Positions 38,584 through 51,249 of a stretch of DNA of 64,000 nucleotides are shown piece by piece. Every line of letters starts with the position of its first letter. The first letter of the stretch is position 1. Under the pieces are notes generated by a model. That model searched no databases, was not told the origin of the DNA, and saw only the letters and a program-made list of their open reading frames with translations. Origin of the DNA: Azospirillum brasilense (lineage in GTDB: Bacteria; Pseudomonadota; Alphaproteobacteria; Azospirillales; Azospirillaceae); assembly GCF_001315015.1 (NCBI RefSeq), contig NZ_CP012915.1, positions 1,592,001-1,656,000 of the forward strand. The letters run 5' to 3'. The position numbers and the translations under genes are program-made.

Positions 38584-39573
38584 ATGTCCTATCGCTCTGA
38601 AGTGGTCACGGTGTTCGGCGGTTCGGGATTCGTCGGCCGCCATCTCATTCGCCGCCTCGCCAAGACCGGCGCCATCGTGCGCGTGGTGTCGCGCCATCCG
38701 AACCAGGCCAACTTCCTGAAGACCGCCGGCTCGGTCGGCCAGATCGTGCCGATGGCCGCCGACGTGAAGGACGACCAGTCGGTCGCGCGGGCCATCCAGG
38801 GCGCGGACACCGTCATCAACCTGATCGGCACGCTCTACGAGCGCGGGGCCTGGAATTTCCAGACCGTGCATGTCGACGCCCCGGCGCGCATCGCCCGCAT
38901 CGCCAAGGCCAGCGGCGTGCGCCGCCTCGTCCACATCTCGGCCATCGGCGCCGACGCCAAGTCGGCCTCGGCCTACGCCAAGTCCAAGGCGGCGGGCGAG
39001 CAGGCGGTGATGCAGGCCTTCCCCGGCGCCACCATCATCCGCCCGAGCATCGTCTTCGGGCCGGAGGACGGCTTCTTCAACAAGTTCGCCGCCATGGCGC
39101 AGGTTTCCCCGGCGCTGCCGCTGATCGGCGGGGCGACGAAGTTCCAGCCGGTCTATGTCGGTGATCTGGCCGACGCCATCGCCGCCGCCGTGACGCTGGA
39201 TTCGGCCGCCGGCCGGACCTTCGAGCTGGGCGGGCCGCGCGTCTACAGCTTCAAGGAGCTGATGCAGCTCATGCTGCGGGAGATCCGCCGCAAGCGCTTC
39301 CTCGTCCCGGTTCCCTGGAGCGTGGCGGAGACGCTGGGTGGCCTGCTGGAGAAGGTCCCGCCGATCGTCGCCCCGCCGCTGACCCGCGATCAGGTGGAGA
39401 TGCTGCGGACCGACAACGTCGCCGCCGCCGGCGCGCCGGGCTTCAAGGAGTTGGGCATCGCCAACCTGTCGAGCTGCGAGGTGGTCCTGCCGACCTACCT
39501 GTCGCGCTTCATCGTCGGCGGCCGCTCCAACACGACGCCGCGCGACGCTGGAAATCATTCCGGCGCGCACTGA
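38584..39573 (+). CDS. NDUFA9-like NAD(P)-binding epimerase family protein
   Basis: 329-residue short-chain-type Rossmann protein of the complex I NDUFA9 subfamily. N-terminal VTVFGGSGFVGRHLIRRLAKTGA is the dinucleotide site. Next is VINLIGTLYERGAWNFQTVHVDA, then the HISAIGADAKSASAYAKSKAAGE block (Tyr and Lys of the SDR type), and RPSIVFGPEDGFFNKFAAM. In mitochondria the homologue is a complex I subunit; in bacteria it is thought to be an accessory or quinone-related protein. ATG 38584 has GGGAGAAGG upstream. A hairpin terminator follows. Confidence 0.88.
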   Translation: MSYRSEVVTVFGGSGFVGRHLIRRLAKTGAIVRVVSRHPNQANFLKTAGSVGQIVPMAADVKDDQSVARAIQGADTVINLIGTLYERGAWNFQTVHVDAPARIARIAKASGVRRLVHISAIGADAKSASAYAKSKAAGEQAVMQAFPGATIIRPSIVFGPEDGFFNKFAAMAQVSPALPLIGGATKFQPVYVGDLADAIAAAVTLDSAAGRTFELGGPRVYSFKELMQLMLREIRRKRFLVPVPWSVAETLGGLLEKVPPIVAPPLTRDQVEMLRTDNVAAAGAPGFKELGIANLSSCEVVLPTYLSRFIVGGRSNTTPRDAGNHSGAH

Positions 39574-39600
39574 CCGTCACGGCCCCGCGCCATCGACAAG

Positions 39601-39629
39601 GAAAGCCCCGGCCCGCCGCCGGGGCTTTC
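39601..39629 (+). terminator. Terminator-like hairpin after the NDUFA9-like gene
   Basis: GAAAGCCCCGGC (39601-39612) pairs perfectly with GCCGGGGCTTTC (39618-39629) across a 5-base loop. It is followed by a short T-rich stretch and lies 28 bases after the stop. Confidence 0.8.
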
Positions 39630-39761
39630 GCCGTTTCGCGGGCTTGCCATCCCGTACGGAAGAGCCGCGCAAGGGTGCCCTGCGGCGCGCGGCCTTGATT
39701 CCCGCGCCTGCCTGCCGCATCTGGCCCCCTCATCGGATTGACGGAAGGGGCGCGGGGAGTC

Positions 39762-40937
39762 ATGCAGACGGCAACGCAGGATTTCACCATACGGGAATTC
39801 GCCGACCGCGCCCCAGGCGCCCGGCTGGCCTCCCTGACGGCCTTCTTCGTCAACGGCTCCGTCTTCGGCGTCTGGGCCACCCAGATCCCGGCGATCAAGG
39901 ACCACCTGGACCTTAGCCCCGGCGTGCTCGGCGTCGCCCTGCTCTGCCTCGCCGCCGGGGCGCTGACCGCGATGGTCGGCAGCGGCCCGCTGCTCGGCCG
40001 CGTCGGCAGCGCGCCGGTGATCCGGATCACCGCCCTGTTCTTCGCCCTGATCCTGCCGCTGCCGGCGCTGATGCCGGACCTGCTGTCGCTGTGCGCGGTG
40101 CTGTTCCTGTTCGGGGCGGCAGGCGGCACCATGGACGTGGCGATGAACGCCCACGGCGCCTTGGTGGAACGCCATCTCGGGCGGCCCATCATGTCGTCGC
40201 TGCACGGCATGTGGAGCCTGGGCGGCCTGTTCGGCGCCGGGGTGGGCGGCCTGCTACTGCAAGTCCTGCCGCCCCCGGTCCAAGCCTCCATCCTCGCCGC
40301 GGCGCTGCTGCTCCTGTTCTTTGCGCTGCACCGCCGCTTTCTGCCCGGAAGCGCCGATCAGCAGGCGGAACCGTCGGGCCTCGCCTTGCCCGACCGCGGC
40401 ACGCTGCTGCTGGGGGCGCTGACCTTCCTCGCTTTTATGAGCGAGGGCGCGATCCTGGACTGGAGCGCCGTCTATCTGCGCGAGGATCTGGGGGGTGCAG
40501 CGTCGATCGCGGCGCTGGGCTTCGCCGTCTTTTCCGGCGCTATGGCGGTGGGCCGCTTCTGCGGCGACCGGCTGCGCCAGCGGTTCGGCGGGCCGGTGCT
40601 GGTCCGGGCGGGAGCTGTGTTGGCCTTCGCCGGGCTGGCGGTTGCGCTGACCGGCGGCGGGCCGGTGGTGGCGGTCGCCGGGTTCGGGCTGACCGGGCTC
40701 GGCCTGTCGAATGTGGTGCCGGTGCTGTTCAGCGCCGCCGGCGCCAAGGCGGAGGGGGAAGCCGGTCAGGCCATCGCGGCGGTCGCGACCCTCGGTTACG
40801 CCGGCGTGCTGACCGGTCCGGCCCTGCTCGGCTTCGTGGCGGAGGCCAGCACGGTGGGCTTTTCCTTCGCCCTGGTCGCCGCACTGGCTCTGGTCATCGC
40901 CGCGGCCTCCTCGCGCGCCGTCGCCCAACGGGGCTGA
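39762..40937 (+). CDS. Major facilitator superfamily permease
   Basis: 391-residue polytopic transporter with about 12 hydrophobic segments. Early motif FFVNGSVFGVWATQIPAIKDHLDLSPGVLG resembles the FucP/YbjJ-like MFS subgroup, followed by GAAGGTMDVAMNAHG and SSLHGMWSLGGLFGA. The second half has FAFMSEG/AILDWSAVYL-like and GRFCGDRLRQRFGG, the usual loop motif. Substrate cannot be predicted. ATG 39762 has GGGGAG 5 bases upstream and is preferred to the TTG at 39738. uppP is convergent just downstream. Confidence 0.85.
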   Translation: MQTATQDFTIREFADRAPGARLASLTAFFVNGSVFGVWATQIPAIKDHLDLSPGVLGVALLCLAAGALTAMVGSGPLLGRVGSAPVIRITALFFALILPLPALMPDLLSLCAVLFLFGAAGGTMDVAMNAHGALVERHLGRPIMSSLHGMWSLGGLFGAGVGGLLLQVLPPPVQASILAAALLLLFFALHRRFLPGSADQQAEPSGLALPDRGTLLLGALTFLAFMSEGAILDWSAVYLREDLGGAASIAALGFAVFSGAMAVGRFCGDRLRQRFGGPVLVRAGAVLAFAGLAVALTGGGPVVAVAGFGLTGLGLSNVVPVLFSAAGAKAEGEAGQAIAAVATLGYAGVLTGPALLGFVAEASTVGFSFALVAALALVIAAASSRAVAQRG

Positions 40938-40958
40938 GGCGCGCGGGAGGCCCGCTGC

Positions 40959-41759
40959 TTACAGGTAAAGAAACGCCAGCATCCCCGACCCGATGGCGAT
41001 GCGGTACCAGGCGAAGGGCGCGAAGCCGTAGCGCCCGACGAAGTCCACCAGCACCTTGACCACCAGCGCCGCCGCGATGAAGGCGGTGACGAAGCCGACC
41101 CCGATCAGCAGCGCGGAGTCGACGTTCATCAGGCTCCAGTTCTTGTAGAGATCGTAGACCGTGGCGCCGGCCATGGTCGGGATCGCCAGGAAGAAGGAGA
41201 ATTCCGCGGCGGTCCGCCGGTCCACCCCCATCAGCAGCGAGCCGAGGATCGTAGCACCCGAGCGCGACACGCCTGGCACCAGCGCCAGGCACTGGCACAA
41301 GCCGATCTTCAGCGCGAGCGGCGCCGGAAAGCGTTCGATCTGGTGGTAGCGCGGGGCGGGCACCAGCCGCTCCGCCATCAGGATCGCCACGCCGCCCAGG
41401 ATCAGCGCGATGCTGACCACCGTCGGGTTGAACAGCACCGCCTTGATGACGCCGTGCAGCGCCGCCCCCAGCACCATCGCCGGCAGGAAGGCCAGGATCA
41501 CCGCCATCGCGAAGTGGCGGGCGCCCGGATCGTCCTTCAATCCGGTGACCACCTTCCACAGCCGGGCGAAATAGACCGTGCAGATCGCCAGGATCGCACC
41601 GAGCTGGATCACCACCTCGAACACCTTGCCCGGCGGGCCTTCGAAGCCCAGCAGGGTGTCGAAAATGATCAGGTGGCCGGTGGACGAAACCGGCAGAAAT
41701 TCGGTCAGCCCTTCGATCAGGCCGAGCAGAGCGGCGTCCAGATATTGGTCGATCAACAT
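40959..41759 (-). CDS. uppP: Undecaprenyl-diphosphate phosphatase
   Basis: BacA/UppP phosphatase of 266 residues that recycles the lipid carrier of cell-wall synthesis. The catalytic blocks are GLIEGLTEFLPVSSTGHLII near the N-terminus and ALVPGVSRSGATI with the MGVDRRTAAEFSFFLAIPTM block. Eight hydrophobic helices are visible. ATG at 41759 gives MLIDQYLDAALLG, the normal start; the longer TTG start at 41795 adds 12 unlikely residues. It is divergent from gltD and convergent with the MFS gene. Confidence 0.96.
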   Translation of the reverse strand: MLIDQYLDAALLGLIEGLTEFLPVSSTGHLIIFDTLLGFEGPPGKVFEVVIQLGAILAICTVYFARLWKVVTGLKDDPGARHFAMAVILAFLPAMVLGAALHGVIKAVLFNPTVVSIALILGGVAILMAERLVPAPRYHQIERFPAPLALKIGLCQCLALVPGVSRSGATILGSLLMGVDRRTAAEFSFFLAIPTMAGATVYDLYKNWSLMNVDSALLIGVGFVTAFIAAALVVKVLVDFVGRYGFAPFAWYRIAIGSGMLAFLYL

Positions 41760-42150
41760 GCGGCGCGGGGCCTCTGACAAGATTGCAGGGGGCAATGCCC
41801 GGCTTATAGCAGCGCAACATGGCGAAGGCGACGACCCATGGGGCGATACCCCGAATTGGGCTATAGTCCCGGATCGGACCTAATATTCTTGCTTGTTTTT
41901 CAGGCACTCCGGCTCTTCCCGGAGGCATCCGCGACACCGAGTCACAGTTTGGTCAGCCATGCTGCCCTAACGGCGAAAATATGCTCGCGCGACGCCTTCT
42001 CTTGCGGTATATGACGTTCAGACCGCGTGACCGCGGGCTTTCGTTTTCACTGCGGCCACGCCCCTCGCCATGCCCCACCGGCACAAAAAGGGTCGCCCGG
42101 CCGCCGGCGCCGTCCCCATGCACGGGACACGGGAAGAAGGAGCAGGCGTT
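41760..42150. promoter_or_regulatory. Divergent uppP-gltD intergenic region
   Basis: A 391-base gap. On the minus strand TGCTATAAG (41811-41803) is an extended -10-like element that could serve uppP. For gltD I see AT-richer stretches (CTAATATTC near 41880, AAAATATGC near 41976, GGTATATGACG near 42005) but no clear sigma-70 or sigma-54 pair. The gltD ribosome site AAGGAG lies 8 bases before its ATG. Confidence 0.4.
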
Positions 42151-43599
42151 ATGGCGAACCAGAGGATGTTGGGCTTCGTGCACACCGCGCAGCGGATGCC
42201 CGACAAACGCCCGGCCGCGGAGCGCCGCCAGGATTTCGCCGAGATCTACGCCCGCTTCTCCGACGAGCGCGCCAACGAGCAGGCCAACCGCTGCTCGCAG
42301 TGCGGCGTTCCCTTCTGCCAGGTGCACTGCCCGGTCTCCAACAACATCCCCGACTGGTTGAAGCTGACCTCCGAAGGCCGGCTGGAGGAGGCGTACGAGG
42401 TCTCCCAGGCCACCAACAACTTCCCGGAGATCTGCGGCCGCATCTGCCCGCAGGACCGCCTGTGCGAAGGCAACTGCGTCATCGAGCAGTCCACCCACGG
42501 CGCCGTCACCATCGGGTCGGTGGAGAAGTACATCAACGACACCGCCTGGGATCAGGGCTGGGTGAAGCCGCGCACGCCGTCGCGCGAGCTGGGCCTGTCG
42601 GTCGGCGTCATCGGCGCCGGTCCCGCCGGCCTCGCCGCCGCCGAGGAACTGCGCGCCAAGGGCTACGAGGTGCACGTCTACGACCGCTACGACCGCATGG
42701 GCGGCCTGCTGGTCTACGGCATCCCCGGCTTCAAGCTGGAGAAGTCGGTGGTCGAGCGCCGCGTGAAGCTGCTGGCCGACGCCGGGGTGATCTACCACCC
42801 GAACTTCGAGGTCGGCCGCGACGCCTCCCTGCCGGAGCTGCGCCGCAAGCACGTCGCCGTGCTGGTCGCCACGGGCGTCTACAAGGCGCGCGACATCAAG
42901 GCGCCGGGCTCGGGCCTGGGCAACATCGTGGCGGCGTTGGACTATCTGACCACCTCCAACAAGGTCAGCCTGGGCGACACGGTGGAGGCGTACGAGAACG
43001 GCTCCCTGAACGCCGCGGGCAAGCATGTGGTGGTGCTGGGCGGCGGCGACACCGCCATGGACTGCGTGCGCACGGCCATCCGCCAGGGCGCCACGTCGGT
43101 CAAGTGTCTGTACCGCCGCGACCGCAAGAACATGCCGGGCTCGCAGCGCGAGGTCGCCCACGCCGAGGAAGAGGGCGTGGAGTTCATCTGGCAGGCCGCC
43201 CCCGAAGGCTTCACCGGCGATACGGTGGTGACCGGCGTGCGCGCCGTGCGCATCCATCTGGGTGTCGCCGACGCCACCGGCCGCCAGACCCCGCAGGTGA
43301 TCGAGGGGTCGGAGTTCACCGTCCAGGCTGATCTGGTCATCAAGGCGCTCGGCTTCGAGCCCGAGGACCTGCCGAACGCCTTCGACGAGCCGGAACTGAA
43401 GGTGACCCGCTGGGGCACGCTGCTGGTCGATCATCGCACCAAGATGACCAACATGGACGGAGTCTTCGCCGCCGGTGATATCGTGCGCGGCGCCTCGCTG
43501 GTGGTGTGGGCCATCCGCGACGGCCGCGACGCGGCCGAGGGCATCCACGCCTACGCCAAGGCGAAGGCCGAGGCACCGGTTGCCGTGGCGGCTGAATAA
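42151..43599 (+). CDS. gltD: Glutamate synthase (NADPH) small/beta subunit
   Basis: 482-residue beta subunit that oxidises NADPH and passes electrons to the alpha subunit during glutamate synthesis from glutamine and 2-oxoglutarate. N-terminal cysteine clusters CSQCGVPFCQVHCP and CGRICPQDRLCEGNC bind [4Fe-4S] centres. The FAD site GVIGAGPAGLAAAEELRAKG and the NADPH site VVVLGGGDTAMDCVRTAI follow, with GVFAAGDIVRGASLVVWAI at the end. Sequence and length match the A. brasilense enzyme as I know it. ATG 42151 has AAGGAG 8 bases upstream. gltB follows after 134 bases, in the Azospirillum order. Confidence 0.98.
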   Translation: MANQRMLGFVHTAQRMPDKRPAAERRQDFAEIYARFSDERANEQANRCSQCGVPFCQVHCPVSNNIPDWLKLTSEGRLEEAYEVSQATNNFPEICGRICPQDRLCEGNCVIEQSTHGAVTIGSVEKYINDTAWDQGWVKPRTPSRELGLSVGVIGAGPAGLAAAEELRAKGYEVHVYDRYDRMGGLLVYGIPGFKLEKSVVERRVKLLADAGVIYHPNFEVGRDASLPELRRKHVAVLVATGVYKARDIKAPGSGLGNIVAALDYLTTSNKVSLGDTVEAYENGSLNAAGKHVVVLGGGDTAMDCVRTAIRQGATSVKCLYRRDRKNMPGSQREVAHAEEEGVEFIWQAAPEGFTGDTVVTGVRAVRIHLGVADATGRQTPQVIEGSEFTVQADLVIKALGFEPEDLPNAFDEPELKVTRWGTLLVDHRTKMTNMDGVFAAGDIVRGASLVVWAIRDGRDAAEGIHAYAKAKAEAPVAVAAE

Positions 43600-43733
43600 G
43601 CCGCCGCCGGACAGCGGGCTGAATAAGCCAAGCAATCCATAATTCCGCGGGTTCCAGGGGTCCATTTCGGCCCTTGGCGGGGGTGAAGGGGCGAAGTCCC
43701 CTTTCCGAACAGACTGATTGAAAGGGTCCACCG
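43600..43733 (+). promoter_or_regulatory. gltD-gltB intercistronic leader with hairpin and direct repeat
   Basis: The 134-base gap contains a 13-bp direct repeat GGCTGAATAAGCC (43590-43602, spanning the gltD stop, and 43617-43629) and a hairpin AAGGGG/CCCCTT (43686-43691 with 43698-43703) just upstream of gltB. There is no clear promoter; it may act as a processing or translational control site. Confidence 0.45.
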
Positions 43734-48281
<4,548 letters not shown>

Positions 48282-48320
48282 GACCCAAGCACTAAGTCTC
48301 AGGTCGATTGTGCATACGCG

Positions 48321-48354
48321 AACGGCGGTCCGGGGTAACCGGGCCGCCGTTTTT
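48321..48354 (+). terminator. Intrinsic terminator of gltDB
   Basis: A 13-bp stem (48321-48333 with 48339-48351, one G-T pair) around loop GGTAA ends in a T-run, 39 bases after the gltB stop. Confidence 0.93.
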
Positions 48355-48399
48355 CACGCCCGCCGCCGCACGGGCGTCCTTTTCATGGCACCGGTTCTT

Positions 48400-48427
48400 G
48401 GAATAATCTGGTTGGGAATAATCTGGT
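48400..48427. repeat. 13-bp direct repeat upstream of the GNAT gene
   Basis: GGAATAATCTGGT occurs at 48400-48412 and 48415-48427, two bases apart, in the gap between the gltB terminator and the acetyltransferase gene. It could be an operator or a slippage duplication. Confidence 0.75.
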
Positions 48428-48483
48428 GCGGAATGGGTTGTTAGGACCGCCTGGGGGCATCCGCAACCACACGGGAGGGCGTC

Positions 48484-48969
48484 ATGCCGGCAGAGGACGG
48501 CTTGCGCATCAACATTCGCTTCGCCACGACGGCCGACGGGCCGCGCTGCGCCGACATCTTCCTGCACGGGCGCCGCGCCGCCTTTTCCTGGCAACCCGAG
48601 GACCGGTTCGGCCTGGACGACTATTACGACTGCGTGGACGGGGAAGAGGTGCTGGTGGCCGAACTGGACGGTGCCGGAGCGGGCGCCTGGGCGACGCCCC
48701 GGCTGGTCGTCGGCTTCGTCTCCGTCGATGCCAGCGAGCGCTTCATCCACACCCTGTTCATCGACCCGCTGTGGCGCGGGCGGGGCATCGGCAGCGCCCT
48801 GCTGCGCGAGGCGCTGACCCTGCTGCGCGGCTCGGCGGAATTGGCCTGCGCCTCACGCAACGCGGCGGCCCGCGCCTTCTACGAGCACAACGGCTGGACC
48901 CCGGTTCCCGCCGCCGAAACCGGAGGGGATGCGGAACCCCTGGTGGTCTACCGCAAATCCGCCCTTTGA
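48484..48969 (+). CDS. GNAT family N-acetyltransferase
   Basis: 161-residue acetyltransferase. The acetyl-CoA site is LFIDPLWRGRGIGSALLREAL, and ASRNAAARAFYEHNGWTPV is the typical C-terminal motif. The N-terminal half has IRFATTADGPRCADIFLHGRRAAFSW. Substrate is unknown; similar proteins modify small molecules or proteins. ATG 48484 has GGGAGG 6 bases upstream. It is transcribed alone or with the fzlA-like gene, 101 bases downstream. Confidence 0.85.
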   Translation: MPAEDGLRINIRFATTADGPRCADIFLHGRRAAFSWQPEDRFGLDDYYDCVDGEEVLVAELDGAGAGAWATPRLVVGFVSVDASERFIHTLFIDPLWRGRGIGSALLREALTLLRGSAELACASRNAAARAFYEHNGWTPVPAAETGGDAEPLVVYRKSAL

Positions 48970-49070
48970 CACCCTCCCGGCACGGTTAATCCATAAGCCG
49001 AAGGAGCGGCATCACAGGCCAAAGCGCAGACTGTTTTCCACGCTCCCCATACGCTACAGTCCGGCCCGGC

Positions 49071-49739
49071 ATGCGGACACTCCATCACCACCCCCTCCAT
49101 CCCTTGTCCCGCGTCGCGCGGGTGATGCTGGCCGAGAAGGGTCTTCCCTTCGACACGGTCATCGAGAAGCCGTGGGAACGGCGCGAGGATTTCCTGATGC
49201 TGAACCCCGCCGGCGAGCCGCCGGTGCTGGTGGAGGAGGACGGAACCGTCGTGGCCGGCGGGCTGCCTGTGCTGGAGTATCTGGAGGAGGCCTACCCCGA
49301 CGTGGCCCTGATGCCGCGGGAGGTGGCGGCCCGCGCCGAGGTGCGCCGGATCGTCGACTGGTTCACCCGGACCTTCGACCGCGAGGTGACCGAGAATCTG
49401 GTCGGCGAGAAGCTGATCAAGCGGTTGTCCGGCCAGGGCCACCCCTACGCCCCGGCGATCCGCGCCGGTCTGGCGAACATCCAGTACCATATGGAATACA
49501 TCGCCTTCCTGTCGGAACGGCGCCCGTGGCTGGCCGGCTCCAGCTTCACGGTGGCCGACATCGCGGCGGCGGCGGCGCTGTCCTGCGTCGATTACGTGGA
49601 CAACGTACCGTGGGATAAGGTGCCGGAAGCCAAGGACTGGTACGCCCGCATCAAGTCGCGCCCCAGCTTCCGCGGCCTGCTGACCGACAGCATCCCCGGC
49701 TGCCCGCCGCCCCGCCATTACGCCGACCTGGATTTCTGA
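49071..49739 (+). CDS. fzlA: GST-fold protein, probably FtsZ-binding FzlA
   Basis: 222-residue glutathione S-transferase fold. N-terminal thioredoxin-like domain (TLHHHPLHPLSRVARVMLAEKGL, LNPAGEPPVLVEEDG) and a helical C-terminal domain (WLAGSSFTVADIAAAAAL, AKDWYARIKSRPSFRGLL). The conserved tail PPPRHYADLDF is what I associate with FzlA, the FtsZ-curving division protein of alphaproteobacteria, rather than a detoxifying GST. That assignment is from memory of the family. An 18-bp tandem duplication covers the stop codon. A small gene follows. Confidence 0.72.
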   Translation: MRTLHHHPLHPLSRVARVMLAEKGLPFDTVIEKPWERREDFLMLNPAGEPPVLVEEDGTVVAGGLPVLEYLEEAYPDVALMPREVAARAEVRRIVDWFTRTFDREVTENLVGEKLIKRLSGQGHPYAPAIRAGLANIQYHMEYIAFLSERRPWLAGSSFTVADIAAAAALSCVDYVDNVPWDKVPEAKDWYARIKSRPSFRGLLTDSIPGCPPPRHYADLDF

Positions 49740-49766
49740 CCCGATCTGGATTTCTGACCCGATCTG
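49731..49766. repeat. 18-bp perfect tandem duplication across the fzlA stop codon
   Basis: GATTTCTGACCCGATCTG is repeated exactly (49731-49748, 49749-49766). The first copy contains the TGA stop of the fzlA-like gene. Confidence 0.95.
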
Positions 49767-49857
49767 TCCGGCCGGGATAGGCCCCGCCTGAAGGTGGAAC
49801 CCCATCCGTACCGGTCTGTTTCGCTTTGGTTGCAGAACGGCAGAGGAGGATGGGGGC

Positions 49858-50028
49858 ATGGCCCAACACGACTACGTGCGTCACACGCTCGATTGCCTGG
49901 AGGAGGCGCAAGCGGCCCTGCGGCTTGCCCAACGCAAGGGCCAGATCGCGCCGGAGGACGAGGACCAGCTGTCCCGCCGCCTCGAAGGAATCACCGAACG
50001 CATCGTCCAGGTTCAGGAGATGCATTGA
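49858..50028 (+). CDS. Small helical protein, 56 residues
   Basis: Short gene starting MAQHDYVRHTLDCLEEAQAA and ending IVQVQEMH. The predicted product is mostly helical, charged and has one cysteine, with heptad-like spacing (LEEAQAALRLAQRKGQ, then EDQLSRRLEGITERIVQV). AGGAGG lies 8 bases upstream of the ATG. A GC-rich hairpin follows the stop. No family is recognised. Codon use (GC at third positions) fits the genome. Confidence 0.65.
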   Translation: MAQHDYVRHTLDCLEEAQAALRLAQRKGQIAPEDEDQLSRRLEGITERIVQVQEMH

Positions 50029-50500
50029 ACCGGGCCCGGGCCGCGCCCTCCCCGGCGCGGCCTGCGGCGACAGGCTGCCACTTGTGCCCGGACATGTTTG
50101 GAAGGAACAGCACAGGCTTGGCGGCTCGGCAAACCATGGGTGGCCATGGGTTTCCTTGTTGAACCGCCGCCCCGGTGAATCGTCCGCCAGTGTCCAGTCA
50201 CGAGCCGCGCAATTTCCGGCCGCCCTTTGTCGAAAGCGTGGGCCGGTGGATCCGCCACCCGCCCTTGCTTCCCCTGCCGCGCCATGAGGCGCAGATCATT
50301 TCCCCGTGACGATTGGAAAGCATCTCACGGATCGCCTCCGTTGGAAATTCATCTCGCGAATGTGCGTATTCATGGCATCGTGAATTAGTTCACAATCTAA
50401 TAGTTATAAATTGAATGATTTTATCTTTTTTGTAGACTCGGATTTGTAAATATGCATTTTATAAGGGTGAAATATAATAATTTGCACAACTATAAAATTA
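50029..50500. other. Gap with GC-rich hairpin and sharp shift to AT-rich DNA
   Basis: The 472-base gap starts with a hairpin, GGCCGCGCC (50039-50047) pairing with GGCGCGGCC (50054-50062). Composition falls sharply from about 50340 onward (many A/T runs, e.g. TATAAATTGAATG and TTTTATC). I see no gene here. The AT-rich part (to 50500) probably carries the promoter of the RTX gene and marks foreign DNA. Confidence 0.6.
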
Positions 50501-50512
50501 ATGAAGTATCGA

Positions 50513-51112
50513 ATGAGCACCGTCATTGGGACTGCCGGCAATGATACCCTGCAGGGTTCCGCTGGGGACGACACCATCGTTGGATTGCAGGGCAACGATA
50601 CCCTTGAGGGCTTCGGGGGTAACGACAGACTCTGGGGCGACGACGGCAACGATGTATTGGATGGTGGCGCTGGAAGCGACGTGTTTTACGGCAATGACGG
50701 CAATGACACACTCTTCGGTGGCGGCAACTCTGGGACGGGTGATTTCGCAAACTACGCCGACCACCTCTACGGCGGGCCCGGCGATGATTATTACTTCCAC
50801 AACTTCGCGCTTGGTGGCGTGACCGTAATCGACGACATGTCTGGCGACCAATTTGGAAACGCTGACGCCCTGTTCATGTACAATGCGACGACGCTCAACC
50901 TCTACTGGGTTGGGGATCGTTCGACTTTGTACATTTTCCAGCCGGGTGAGTGGGACGACGGCACCTTCGATAATGGCATTGTCATCCGTGGTATGCTGAG
51001 GAATCTGGGCAATCCAGGAGTGGGTACAATTGAATATGCCGTCCTCGACGGCGGTCAGATCACCACTTGGGACGCCGCAATATTCAACAGCTGGGATGTG
51101 CAATTCGCCTAA
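50513..51112 (+). CDS. RTX-repeat (calcium-binding) protein
   Basis: 199-residue protein whose first half is a short RTX beta-roll: nonapeptide units such as GTAGNDTLQ, GSAGDDTIV, GLQGNDTLE, GFGGNDRLW, GDDGNDVLD, GGAGSDVFY and GNDGNDTLF. Each has the GGXGXDX pattern for calcium. The second half is not recognised (about 90-199, with VTVIDDMSGDQF, TIEYAVLDGGQ). There is no signal peptide; RTX proteins use C-terminal type I secretion. It is far smaller than RTX toxins, and no secretion genes are adjacent. ATG 50513 (MSTVIGTAG) is preferred, ATG 50501 is possible; no good ribosome site. Lower GC than neighbours. Confidence 0.85.
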   Translation: MSTVIGTAGNDTLQGSAGDDTIVGLQGNDTLEGFGGNDRLWGDDGNDVLDGGAGSDVFYGNDGNDTLFGGGNSGTGDFANYADHLYGGPGDDYYFHNFALGGVTVIDDMSGDQFGNADALFMYNATTLNLYWVGDRSTLYIFQPGEWDDGTFDNGIVIRGMLRNLGNPGVGTIEYAVLDGGQITTWDAAIFNSWDVQFA

Positions 51113-51249
51113 ATTGGCTGATCATCAACTGAGTTTTTCGACAACCGGTCATTCGCCGTAGCTGGAGCCTGCGTTGCAGGCGGGCTCCAGCTTGCATGAC
51201 GTCAGTCAAGTAACTGCCCCTGCTGGACATGGCGAAGGAGGATGCGACG

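Noticed and set aside
49071..49739. Ordinary detoxifying glutathione S-transferase
   Set aside because: Fold is GST-like, but the conserved ADLDF tail points to the FzlA group; kept as a possible alternative only.
50513..51112. RTX toxin
   Set aside because: The protein is under 200 residues, has no pore-forming or enzymatic domain, and no rtxC- or secretion-type genes are adjacent.
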